7,884 nt of DNA, from contig RCNQ01000016.1 in NCBI GenBank assembly GCA_003731675.1, positions 1-7,884 on the forward strand. The letters are read 5' to 3'. Under the pieces are notes generated by a model. That model searched no databases and was not told where the DNA came from. It worked only from the letters and a program-made list of their open reading frames with translations. Source of the DNA: Bacteroidetes/Chlorobi group bacterium ChocPot_Mid (lineage in GTDB: Bacteria > Bacteroidota > Ignavibacteria > Kapaibacteriales > UBA2268). The position numbers and the translations under genes are program-made. Positions within the stretch are counted from its first letter, which is position 1. Each line of letters opens with the position of its first letter. Below, one piece after another: positions 1 to 6,226 of the stretch.

Positions 1-16
1 CGGATTTGTCAATCGT

Positions 17-44
17 AAAATATTTCTATTGACTAATCTGGGTT
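17..44 (+). repeat. 28-bp direct repeat, copy 1
   Basis: This stretch matches 434-461 at 26 of 28 positions; both copies end in AATCTGGGTT. Part of it (29-40, TTGACTAATCTG) recurs as an exact reverse complement at 128-139 (CAGATTAGTCAA), so the left end of the window holds the motif in both orientations. No function can be read from it. It may be a degenerate edge of a dispersed intergenic repeat, because the two copies bracket the hairpin cluster at 156-384. Confidence 0.6.
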
Positions 45-127
45 AATATTTTTGTAAGAAAAACAAATGGAACAAAAAAGAGTTTTTCGACAAAACGATT
101 GCCGCTTGTGAGGAAATGGCTTTAATG

Positions 128-139
128 CAGATTAGTCAA
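128..139 (-). repeat. 12-bp inverted copy of the 29-40 motif
   Basis: CAGATTAGTCAA is the exact reverse complement of 29-40. The 87-nt spacing is too long for a simple terminator hairpin, so a repeat relationship is more likely than an RNA stem. No associated gene is visible. Confidence 0.45.
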
Positions 140-155
140 CAAAAAATTGTCAAAT

Positions 156-185
156 AATATTAAACCTCTACGAGGTTTTAATATT
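156..185. repeat. TAC-loop hairpin 1
   Basis: The core is a perfect 7-bp stem, AAACCTC (162-168) and GAGGTTT (172-178), closed by the loop TAC (169-171). AATATT on each side (156-161, 180-185) extends the stem after a one-base bulge at 179. It shares the central TCTACGA with the hairpin at 208-235 and, on the other strand, with the one at 368-384, while the outer stem bases differ. That pattern indicates a selected structure rather than chance AT-rich palindromes. Confidence 0.6.
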
Positions 186-207
186 TGGGATTGATAATTT
201 TGTTACA

Positions 208-235
208 ATTATTTGACTTCTACGAAGTCAATAAT
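208..235. repeat. TAC-loop hairpin 2
   Basis: TTGACTTC (213-220) pairs perfectly with GAAGTCAA (224-231) around the loop TAC (221-223). ATTA (208-211) and TAAT (232-235) extend the stem to 12 bp with one bulged T at 212. The architecture (short core, one bulge, AT-only extension) is the same as in the hairpin at 156-185, but the stem sequence is different. Confidence 0.6.
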
Positions 236-279
236 CTGTCAAATTATAATCGGATTTTTCAAGAACATCGTAGTTTATC

Positions 280-329
280 ATCCGTCTCCGTCATCCGTCT
301 CCGTCAGTTGACGGATGACGGAGACGGAT
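280..329. repeat. 20-bp perfect inverted repeat containing a tandem 13-mer
   Basis: ATCCGTCTCCGTC occurs twice in tandem (280-292 and 293-305). The 20 bases at 280-299 are exactly reverse-complemented at 310-329, leaving a 10-nt loop. An alternative inner hairpin, TCCGTCA (300-306) with TGACGGA (309-315), competes with the long stem. The GC content is far above the surrounding DNA. No T-run follows on the plus strand, so a classical terminator is not evident. It could be a mobile palindromic repeat or a binding site. Confidence 0.65.
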
Positions 330-367
330 TCGATTATTGTAACGTTGATGATAACGATATAAAAAAT

Positions 368-384
368 GATCTTCGTAGAAGATC
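368..384. repeat. TAC-loop hairpin 3, reverse orientation
   Basis: GATCTTC (368-374) pairs perfectly with GAAGATC (378-384) around GTA (375-377). Read on the minus strand the loop is TAC and the centre is TCTACGA, matching the hairpins at 156-185 and 208-235. There is no AT-only extension of the size seen in the other two. Confidence 0.55.
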
Positions 385-433
385 TATAATGTCTGAATAA
401 TTCATTTCGGTCGCACTTTATTATTATATTAAA

Positions 434-461
434 AAAATATTTCTAATGACAAATCTGGGTT
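434..461 (+). repeat. 28-bp direct repeat, copy 2
   Basis: Second copy of the 17-44 repeat, in the same orientation, differing at two positions. Together the copies flank about 390 bp of hairpin-rich DNA without a gene. Confidence 0.6.
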
Positions 462-472
462 GAAATAAAATT

Positions 473-546
473 ACACTTCGACTTTGCCTGACTACGTTAT
501 AGAAATTTATTAGTTTATGACTTCGTCAGGCAGGCTCAGTGTGACA
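473..546. repeat. Imperfect inverted repeat, CACTTCGAC/CTCAGTGTG family; possible terminator
   Basis: CACTTCGACTTTGCCTGAC (474-492) and GTCAGGCAGGCTCAGTGTG (525-543) are imperfect reverse complements: the inner 8 bp pair perfectly, the outer part is interrupted, and the loop is 32 nt. Sequences of the type TCACACTGAGC...TCGAAGTG are widespread intergenic repeats in Bacteroidota and relatives (recalled knowledge, not searched). It lies 41 bp beyond the end of the minus-strand operon and is followed on that strand by a T-rich stretch, so it may also stop transcription leaving that operon. Confidence 0.5.
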
Positions 547-586
547 TTTCGAATCTTTTAAACCATTCCTTCACATGTCTAAGAAA

Positions 587-952
587 TTAATTCTCTTGCC
601 CATGATTATTTTTATCAAATTCCCGAAGTGAGCGTTTTATATCTAAAAAGTCAGCCCACTTTTCAAACAAGTCCCATGAATAAATCCCGTAATCATATCC
701 GTCTTTCCACGTGATTTGAATTCCGTAATTCCCGACAGGAACAATTTTTTCGATTTCGTATTTACCGGGACGGTTGACTTCACTTTGCTTTTCAGTTGCG
801 GGATAATGTTTCCATAAAATGGTTTCACCTTTGTTTGTTGCATCAGGAGATTCATCACGCAGAAATTTCAACGGGAAATAATTTTCTTTGCCATTATCCC
901 AGACAATAAGCAATTCATCTTTCACGAGTTTTATTTTTTTCGGTACTGCCAT
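587..952 (-). CDS. DUF971 domain protein
   Basis: This 121-residue protein is a single DUF971 domain (also called the gamma-butyrobetaine hydroxylase-like N-terminal domain). Family signs are the opening P-x-x-I-x-L with the strand LLIVWDNG (14-21), LRDESPDA (31-38), and the diagnostic run from VGNYGIQITWKDGYD to GIYSW (73-93). Many family members have cysteines in the LR..CPCA segment; here they are replaced by E, S and D, and the protein contains no cysteine at all, so metal binding at that site is unlikely. The length is normal for a stand-alone member. The biochemical role of stand-alone DUF971 proteins is not settled. The start is fixed by the one-base overlap of its ATG with the dGTPase stop codon (TAATG), which implies translational coupling and co-expression. 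The call is firm for the family; the function is unknown. Confidence 0.9.
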   Translation of the reverse strand: MAVPKKIKLVKDELLIVWDNGKENYFPLKFLRDESPDATNKGETILWKHYPATEKQSEVNRPGKYEIEKIVPVGNYGIQITWKDGYDYGIYSWDLFEKWADFLDIKRSLREFDKNNHGQEN

Positions 953-2226
953 TAAATGTAATCCTTTATTGAACTGTAATCGGGGTCGAACAGACGCTTG
1001 TAATTTGTCATCGCAAATGAATCTGTCATTCCTGAAATTAAATCACATACAAGCCGTGCTCTTTTATTAATGTCTTTTTCGTTTCTGATAATTCTGTCGG
1101 TGAATTCAAGCAGCAGATTCATCTCTTTCAAATCAGTGATATAATTATCCTCAAGCGTTTTAAAAATTGCCTGAATCATCAAATCACCCTTAAATTCCAT
1201 CTGATGTAACTGTGATGACTGAAAGACAAGTTCAACCGCAATTTTTTTATAAAGCTCAACTCTTTCGATAGCTTCACTGCTAACAACAAGCTGATATTTA
1301 TAGCGTTCGGTTAAGTCATCCATAAATGTCTGTCTTTCGGTAATTCCGCATGATTCAATAAGTCTTCCGATTTCCGAGCCAAATTTCGGTTTGAATTCTC
1401 TTCTCCTTATCCATGTGATTATTTCTTTAACAATATCTTTCTGATTTTGTGAAAGTGAATCATCATTTTTTTCAAGCCATCGCTCAAGTTTCATGATTGT
1501 GATAAAACTTCCTGAAATGCTGTCAACAATATCATTTGTTGCATAAGCCGAATCATCAGCCCAATCCATTATCTGACATTCAATGCTTTTAAATTCGTTA
1601 ATGTTTTCGGGCTTAAGAAGTTCATCCGGAATTTTCTTTCCGCCGAAAATAAAATTCACATATTCCTGCTGATAGTCATAAAGAAAATGATGCTTTGGAT
1701 TTTCAAACTGAGAAAAGAAAGCTTTGTATTTCAGAATTGAATCAAGAAATGCCCGGCTTGGATTCATTCCGCGCCTGCCATTTTCTGTTGTGTAAAAAAT
1801 TTCTGTGAGCAAACGCAGAGTCTGTGCATTGCCTTCAAATCCGCCGTAAGTTTTCATTAATTTGTTCAAAGTCCTTTCACCCGCATGGCCAAAAGGCGGA
1901 TGCCCGAGATCATGAGAAAGACAGGCAGATTCGACCAAATCCTGATCAATAAAATATTCGTCATTAAAAATATCAGGATGCTTTTGATTCAGGAAATTGC
2001 AAATTGACCTGCCGATTTGTGCCACTTCAATTGAGTGAGTCAAACGCGTGCGGTAAAAATCATATTCACCCGGAATGAAAACCTGTGTCTTTCCCTGCAG
2101 CCTGCGAAATTCAGATGAGTGTATAAGTCTGTCGCGGTCATTTTGAAAAGCTGTGCGGTAATCTTTTTCCCGTTTGTTTTCTGTTAAACGTTCAAAATCA
2201 AAGTCGTTATAAAATTTATTTTTCAT
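952..2226 (-). CDS. dgt: dGTPase-like deoxynucleotide triphosphohydrolase (HD domain)
   Basis: A 424-residue cytoplasmic enzyme of the Dgt/HD superfamily, which cleaves dGTP (or other dNTPs) to the deoxynucleoside and triphosphate and so affects dNTP pools. The N-terminus has the family block FRRLQGKTQVF (40-50). The HD metal site is visible as H64 (RLTHSIEVAQ), H105-D106 (LSHDLGHPPFGHAGE, with H109 and H114), and the distal D221 in IMDWADDSAYATNDIVDS. EGNAQTLRLL (131-140) is the usual substrate-site motif. All metal ligands appear intact and the length fits the type of about 420-450 residues. Substrate preference cannot be read from sequence; family members range from dGTP-specific to broad. 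It is the first gene of a two-gene minus-strand operon with the DUF971 gene. Some relatives restrict phage by dNTP depletion, but the context here looks like a housekeeping gene. Confidence 0.93.
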   Translation of the reverse strand: MKNKFYNDFDFERLTENKREKDYRTAFQNDRDRLIHSSEFRRLQGKTQVFIPGEYDFYRTRLTHSIEVAQIGRSICNFLNQKHPDIFNDEYFIDQDLVESACLSHDLGHPPFGHAGERTLNKLMKTYGGFEGNAQTLRLLTEIFYTTENGRRGMNPSRAFLDSILKYKAFFSQFENPKHHFLYDYQQEYVNFIFGGKKIPDELLKPENINEFKSIECQIMDWADDSAYATNDIVDSISGSFITIMKLERWLEKNDDSLSQNQKDIVKEIITWIRRREFKPKFGSEIGRLIESCGITERQTFMDDLTERYKYQLVVSSEAIERVELYKKIAVELVFQSSQLHQMEFKGDLMIQAIFKTLEDNYITDLKEMNLLLEFTDRIIRNEKDINKRARLVCDLISGMTDSFAMTNYKRLFDPDYSSIKDYI

Positions 2227-2545
2227 TAACTCTGCTAAAATATTTCTGCAAACTTAAGTATAAATATGCTTTTTGCCACACATCATCAAGGCTATTGAAA
2301 GTAAGGAATAAATTTCATTTGGTTCCAAGTTGAGAGTTTCAAAAATGCTTAAAACAACAAGCTGTTCTGATTGACATTCTCAAGGCAATCCTTTATTTTT
2401 ACTTTGAACAAACAACGTGCATAAGTTTTTCAAATAAAATTAACACTTAAGTAGCCACAAATATGTGCTGATGTGACTTACGTGGCGAAGCTGTGAACAG
2501 GCGTTTTATTTAGTTGATACTTTTACAATCTTCCCAAATCCGATA
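2227..2545. other. Divergent intergenic region between dgt and the recombinase gene
   Basis: About 320 bp separate two divergent genes. Besides the candidate dgt promoter at its left edge, I see weak structure at 2440-2500: CACA-AATA-TGTG forms a small hairpin, and TAAGT and ACTTA flank it. No open frame of note, no TAnnTTTG box for the recombinase and no clear terminator were found. It is the junction between the housekeeping part of the window and the accessory part, so it is where an insertion boundary would be sought. Confidence 0.5.
2249..2256 (-). promoter_or_regulatory. Candidate -7 box for dgt
   Basis: Read on the minus strand this is TAAGTTTG, an exact match to the Bacteroidota -7 consensus TAnnTTTG, about 22 bp upstream of the dgt start codon. 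That spacing gives a short leader. The upstream -33 element is poor: only a TGTGG lies about 19 bp away instead of TTTG. If the host is not a Bacteroidota member, the match means less. Confidence 0.4.
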
Positions 2546-3676
2546 ATGAAATCAAAGATAATACTTGAACAAGGCAACCATCACAACAATGAGGTTGTGT
2601 TTTTAACTTTCTCAAAAGATGCGGAGTTAATAGCTGCGATTAAAACTTTGGGAGTCGCACGGTGGAGCCATACACAAGGCAAATGGTATATTAAAAAAAA
2701 TGAATTTGATTTAAGTAAATTATTTGCCTTATTAAAGGAAAAAGCATTTATAGATTATTCTGGATTAAAAGAAATAACTAATATTCAAAAAAGTGGGGAG
2801 AAAAAAGAAAATCTTAAAATTCAGACATCAATTCCATTAGAGATAGAACAAGACTTAACTAAATTAAAATTATGGATGACTCACAAACGATATAGCGAAT
2901 CAACCATCAACACATATTTAGATGCAGCAAAATCATTTTTAACTTTTACATACCCCAAACCAATTAAAAGCGTTACCAACGATGATGTTGTACGTTATGT
3001 TAATGAATGTATTATTAAACGGGGTCTAAGTTTTTCATATCAAAACCAGGTTGTTAATGCAATTAAACTATTCTTTAGAGAAGTTGTACATTGTGCCCTT
3101 GATGTTGATAAACTTGAGAGACCAAGACGTGAACATAAGTTACCAAATGTTTTAAGCAAAGAAGAAGTAAAGCAAATTTTAAATGCACATAGTAATATCA
3201 AACACAGAGCTATGCTCTCTTTAATTTATAGCTGCGGCTTGCGCAGAAGTGAACTGTTAAATCTGAAACCAGCAGATATTGATTCTAAGCGCAACGTGGT
3301 AATTATAAAGCAGGCGAAAGGTAAAAAAGATAGAATTGCTCCGCTATCTCAAAAGATATTACTAATGTTAAGAGAATATTATGCGGCATACAAACCCAAG
3401 ACATGGTTATTTGAAGGACAGATTAAAAATGAGAAATATGATGAACGAAGTTTAGCCAATGTATTAAAACAAGCATTAGTAAAAGTTAATATTACTAAAC
3501 CGGTAAGTTTGCACTGGTTGCGACACAGCTATGCTACGCATTTATTAGAAAGCGGCACTGATCTTCGTTACATTCAGGAATTATTGGGACACAGCAGCAG
3601 CAGAACTACTGAAATATATACGCACGTAAGCACAAAGAATATTCAACAAATAAAAAGTCCTTTTGATGATTTATAA
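2546..3676 (+). CDS. Tyrosine recombinase/integrase with an extra N-terminal domain
   Basis: A 376-residue site-specific recombinase that cuts and joins DNA through a 3'-phosphotyrosine. The C-terminal catalytic domain (about 200-376) has the full set: R233 (GLRRSELL), K258 (AKGKKDR), H323 and R326 (HWLRHSYATHLL), H349 (LLGHS) and the nucleophile Y358 (TEIYTHV). A SAM-like core-binding domain spans about 100-185. The first 75 residues form an additional small domain with RWSHTQGKWYI (39-49), seen in many recombinases of Bacteroidota and relatives and absent from XerC/D. The tail, IQQIKSPFDDL, is typical of the same group. XerC/D are usually about 300 residues, so this is not the housekeeping Xer. 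It lies directly upstream of an attC-like element and points the same way as the cargo genes; a role in cassette movement is inferred. The upstream region shows no clear promoter box. Confidence 0.9.
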   Translation: MKSKIILEQGNHHNNEVVFLTFSKDAELIAAIKTLGVARWSHTQGKWYIKKNEFDLSKLFALLKEKAFIDYSGLKEITNIQKSGEKKENLKIQTSIPLEIEQDLTKLKLWMTHKRYSESTINTYLDAAKSFLTFTYPKPIKSVTNDDVVRYVNECIIKRGLSFSYQNQVVNAIKLFFREVVHCALDVDKLERPRREHKLPNVLSKEEVKQILNAHSNIKHRAMLSLIYSCGLRRSELLNLKPADIDSKRNVVIIKQAKGKKDRIAPLSQKILLMLREYYAAYKPKTWLFEGQIKNEKYDERSLANVLKQALVKVNITKPVSLHWLRHSYATHLLESGTDLRYIQELLGHSSSRTTEIYTHVSTKNIQQIKSPFDDL

Positions 3677-3691
3677 TAAAAAATTTTTTAT
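3676..3691 (+). terminator. AT-only palindrome at the recombinase stop codon
   Basis: ATAAAAAATTTTTTAT is a perfect 16-bp palindrome that starts in the last base of the TAA stop. On the RNA it would give a weak A/U hairpin with a U-run, so at best it is a poor intrinsic terminator. In such an AT-rich genome it may be chance. Confidence 0.3.
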
Positions 3692-3704
3692 ATTTGGGCA
3701 GGAA

Positions 3705-3810
3705 ATAAACACAGCTATTTATGGCACAAAGCCAGCAAACATTTGTTGTATATATGCATGTTTATGGCTGGTATAAACAAGTTATCGGCAACCCTGTTTT
3801 TGCGACAGTG
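3705..3810 (+). repeat. attC-like structured element, unit 1
   Basis: CCAGCAAACAT (3732-3742) pairs with ATGTTT (3758-3763) plus GCTGG (3767-3771), leaving ATG (3764-3766) extruded, as unpaired bases are in folded attC sites. Outer bases ATAA (3705-3708) can pair with TTAT (3782-3785). The right boundary GTTATCGG resembles the integron core GTTRRRY. The 30 bases 3781-3810 align with 6352-6382 of the second element at 21 of 31 positions (GTTAT, ACCCT, CGACAGTG conserved). The internal stems of the two elements are not alike in sequence, which is also normal for attC sites. It lies between the recombinase and the R-M operon. It could instead be an attI-like or unrelated repeat. Confidence 0.5.
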
Positions 3811-3835
3811 CAACATCATAATTGATTGACTAAAA

Positions 3836-3854
3836 TTTAAAACTGTTTAAAACT
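3836..3854 (+). repeat. Two 9-bp direct repeats upstream of the R-M operon
   Basis: TTTAAAACT occurs at 3836-3844 and 3846-3854, one helical turn apart, about 40 bp upstream of the candidate methyltransferase promoter. Same-face tandem motifs can be regulator sites, and R-M operons are often regulated, but no controller gene is visible in the operon. The sequence is AT-only except for one C per copy, so chance is possible. Confidence 0.3.
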
Positions 3855-3891
3855 TAAAGAAATTTATAGTAAGTTTTGATAGCTAAAAAAG

Positions 3892-3899
3892 TAACTTTG
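3892..3899 (+). promoter_or_regulatory. Candidate -7 box for the R-M operon
   Basis: TAACTTTG matches the Bacteroidota -7 consensus TAnnTTTG exactly and lies 24 bp upstream of the methyltransferase ATG. TTTTG at 3874-3878 is a possible -33 element, although its 13-bp spacing is shorter than usual. If real, the operon carries its own promoter inside the putative cassette, unlike most integron cassettes, which are promoterless. Confidence 0.45.
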
Positions 3900-3923
3900 A
3901 ATGCCATTAATTAACAAAAAACA

Positions 3924-5297
3924 ATGCTAACAAAAGAATATATCAAAGAACTGAAAAACAATGGCAATGGTGCTATTGGACAACTTATTAAAAACTATCA
4001 AAATAGCGGTTCGTTGACTTTCATTCTTGAAAACTTAGGACAATTGCCGAAAGACTTTGACGGAAGTTTCCTGCCTGATTTACTTGGACATAAAAATCCG
4101 ACCGTAAGACTTTGGGCAATTAAGACCATTGGAAAATTGGGAAATGAAGAATATTTACCACTTTTAAAGCAAACTGCCCTACACGACAGCGACACAAACG
4201 TACGACGTGAAGCTGTATCATCAATTGGACGAATGAGAACAAGGGAAGGGCGAACTATATTGACAGAAATTTTGCAAGACAATGACCCCAAAATTGTTTG
4301 CCAAGCTATTCGTGGACTACTTTTATTCAAAGGAGATAGCCAAGTTGATGCTAGCTTAAAATCATTGTTAAATCACGAAAACGAAATGGTTCGGACTGTT
4401 ATCTACAAAGAATATTTCGCTGAACAGAAAGACAAAAAAGCTCAACCACACACCGAAACATACAACTACTTAAAAAATGTAGTCGTTAATGCTGACACGA
4501 TTGAAACAATGAAATTACTCAAAGATGAAAGTATTCATTTGACATTCACATCTCCGCCATACTACAACGCAAGAGATTACTCAATATATCCAAGCTACAA
4601 AGCATATTTAGAATTTCTTGCTGAAGTGTTTAAAGAAGTTCACCGTATTACAAAAGAAGGCAGGTTTTTAGTATTAAACACTTCTCCCATAATAATTCCG
4701 AGAATTAGTAGAGCACACAGTAGTAAACGCTATCCAATTCCTTTCGACATTCATCCCTACTTGATGGAAATGGGTTGGGAGTTTATTGACGACATCGTAT
4801 GGATGAAACCTGAAGCAAGTGTAAAAAATCGTATTGGTGGCTTCCAACAACACAGAAAACCACTTGCTTATAAACCTAATTCAGTTACTGAGTATTTGAT
4901 GGTTTACAGAAAATCAACCGATAAACTTTTAGATTGGAACATACGCCAATATGATTGGCAAACTGTCCAAGACAGCAAAGTTCCCGAAGGATACGAAACA
5001 ACAAATGTTTGGAAAATTGACCCTTGTTTCGACAAAGTTCATTCAGCAGTTTTCCCGGTAGAACTTTGTAAAAGAGTCATTCAGTATTACTCATTTAAAG
5101 GAGACTTAGTTTTTGACCCTTTTGCAGGTAGCGGCACAGTCGGTAAAACAGCAAAAAGTTTGGGACGATATTTTTTTCTGACAGAGAAAGATAAAACATA
5201 CTTTGATTATATAAAATCAAAAAAATCAAAGGAAATGTTCGACAAAATTGAAACAAAATATTTAACTCTTGAAGAGTTCAAAGAAACGATAAAGTAA
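3924..5297 (+). CDS. HEAT-repeat/DNA methyltransferase fusion, beta class, probably N4-cytosine
   Basis: A 457-residue protein that should methylate host DNA against the endonuclease encoded next. Residues about 45-165 form three or four HEAT-type helical repeats (for example NPTVRLWAIKTIGKLG, TNVRREAVSSIGRM, DPKIVCQAIRGLLLF). The methyltransferase domain fills about 180-435: catalytic motif IV is TSPPYY (209-214) and the AdoMet motif I is DPFAGSGT (398-405), an order that defines the beta class. An S/T-PPY motif IV favours N4-methylcytosine over the DPPY usual for N6-adenine. HSAVFP (373-378) is the usual motif X region. The HEAT part probably acts as a protein- or DNA-binding scaffold and is an unusual partner for a type II methyltransferase. 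Its stop is two bases before the start of the endonuclease gene, so the two are co-transcribed. No Shine-Dalgarno sequence is seen; an A-rich leader precedes the ATG. Confidence 0.88.
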   Translation: MLTKEYIKELKNNGNGAIGQLIKNYQNSGSLTFILENLGQLPKDFDGSFLPDLLGHKNPTVRLWAIKTIGKLGNEEYLPLLKQTALHDSDTNVRREAVSSIGRMRTREGRTILTEILQDNDPKIVCQAIRGLLLFKGDSQVDASLKSLLNHENEMVRTVIYKEYFAEQKDKKAQPHTETYNYLKNVVVNADTIETMKLLKDESIHLTFTSPPYYNARDYSIYPSYKAYLEFLAEVFKEVHRITKEGRFLVLNTSPIIIPRISRAHSSKRYPIPFDIHPYLMEMGWEFIDDIVWMKPEASVKNRIGGFQQHRKPLAYKPNSVTEYLMVYRKSTDKLLDWNIRQYDWQTVQDSKVPEGYETTNVWKIDPCFDKVHSAVFPVELCKRVIQYYSFKGDLVFDPFAGSGTVGKTAKSLGRYFFLTEKDKTYFDYIKSKKSKEMFDKIETKYLTLEEFKETIK

Positions 5298-5299
5298 TT

Positions 5300-6202
5300 A
5301 TGCCATTAAATACAGACGCAAAGAAAAATATCATCAAAAAAGTCATTTCAAATCAAGATTACAGAGATGAAGTTTTAATAATTATTGACGAAATATTTTT
5401 TGATTATTGCATTAGCTTTTTCAAGCAAGTTGTTTATGCAAAAATAGATACACTTGGAGAAAAATCTGATTGGTATAAGAAAGTGTTTCTCAATCCTGAT
5501 TTACCGAAAGAACAAATTGCAATCAATTCAGGATTGAATATGAAATCAATTACCAATGCTTTCAACTCATCTAGAAAAGAAGTCGTTATTAAAGCCTCTT
5601 ATGATAACTACAATAGGTTGCAAAAGACTATAAACGATTTAGTTTCCAACAGTAATAGTTTTGAAATAAAACTTTCCATAAAATTCAAAGACGTTGCAGT
5701 TGATTTAACAGTAGCCGAGAGTTTAATCGTAATTAATACCATTGCAGTTAAACGAGCAGAAATTCGTGGCGGTATGTGGAGTGCAGTTGGTAAACAAGTT
5801 GAAAAGCCTCTAATGACTACACTCTGTAAGCTTTTCAATGTTCCGTTTGAATATCACACACAAGATGATAACCCCGACAGTTTCAGAGAAGTAGATTTTT
5901 ATGTGCTTTCAAGGGATGGTAAAAAACTTAGAACTGAAGTAAAGTTAATGGGCAAAGGGAATCCGGAAAGTGCAGATGCAATTTTTGCAAGAGAGCCAGC
6001 CATTTTTTTAGCAGATAAACTTTCAGATAAAAATAAAAAGCAAGCTGAAATGCTAAATGTTCAGTGGATAGAATTGAGAAATGATGGCGGTTATAGACGA
6101 TTTCAAGACGTGCTTAACACTTTAAATGTGCCAAACAGTGACTTTAACGGAGATTTAAACACACGTTTAGACGAAATATTGAAAGAAATTTATGGCGAGT
6201 AA
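5300..6202 (+). CDS. Type II restriction endonuclease, CfrBI-like
   Basis: A 300-residue protein encoded two bases after the methyltransferase gene, the classic place for the cognate nuclease. A PD-(D/E)xK site is visible: D199 in REVDFYVL and E213-V-K215 in RTEVKLMGKGNPE. The block RGGMWSAVGKQVEKPLM (156-172) and the GKGNPE segment resemble what I recall of the CfrBI family; CfrBI itself cuts CCWWGG and is paired with an N4-cytosine methyltransferase, which agrees with the neighbour. The N-terminal 130 residues are helical and include a possible helix-turn-helix-like stretch (IAINSGLNMKSITNAF, 73-88). The family call comes from memory of motifs, so the recognition site is not certain. Its end runs directly into the attC-like element. 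Confidence 0.75.
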   Translation: MPLNTDAKKNIIKKVISNQDYRDEVLIIIDEIFFDYCISFFKQVVYAKIDTLGEKSDWYKKVFLNPDLPKEQIAINSGLNMKSITNAFNSSRKEVVIKASYDNYNRLQKTINDLVSNSNSFEIKLSIKFKDVAVDLTVAESLIVINTIAVKRAEIRGGMWSAVGKQVEKPLMTTLCKLFNVPFEYHTQDDNPDSFREVDFYVLSRDGKKLRTEVKLMGKGNPESADAIFAREPAIFLADKLSDKNKKQAEMLNVQWIELRNDGGYRRFQDVLNTLNVPNSDFNGDLNTRLDEILKEIYGE

Positions 6203-6226
6203 AATAACGAAAGACAGAAGGGCAGC

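Noticed and set aside
185..400. A 71-codon plus-strand open frame at the left end
   Set aside because: It runs through two TAC hairpins and the 20-bp palindrome, and its product is low-complexity with no recognisable domain, so it is explained by the repeats.
952..2226. The dGTPase as an antiphage dNTP-depletion gene
   Set aside because: Some Dgt-type enzymes act in phage defence, but this gene is paired with a common DUF971 gene, on the opposite strand and outside the putative cassette region, so a housekeeping role is more likely.
2400..2510. Possible third attC-like element before the recombinase gene (CTTACGTGGCGAAGCTG with nearby small hairpins)
   Set aside because: The similarity to the two accepted elements is only a few bases, the nested stems are missing and the GTTAT core is absent. 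Worth including in a covariance search but not supported by eye.
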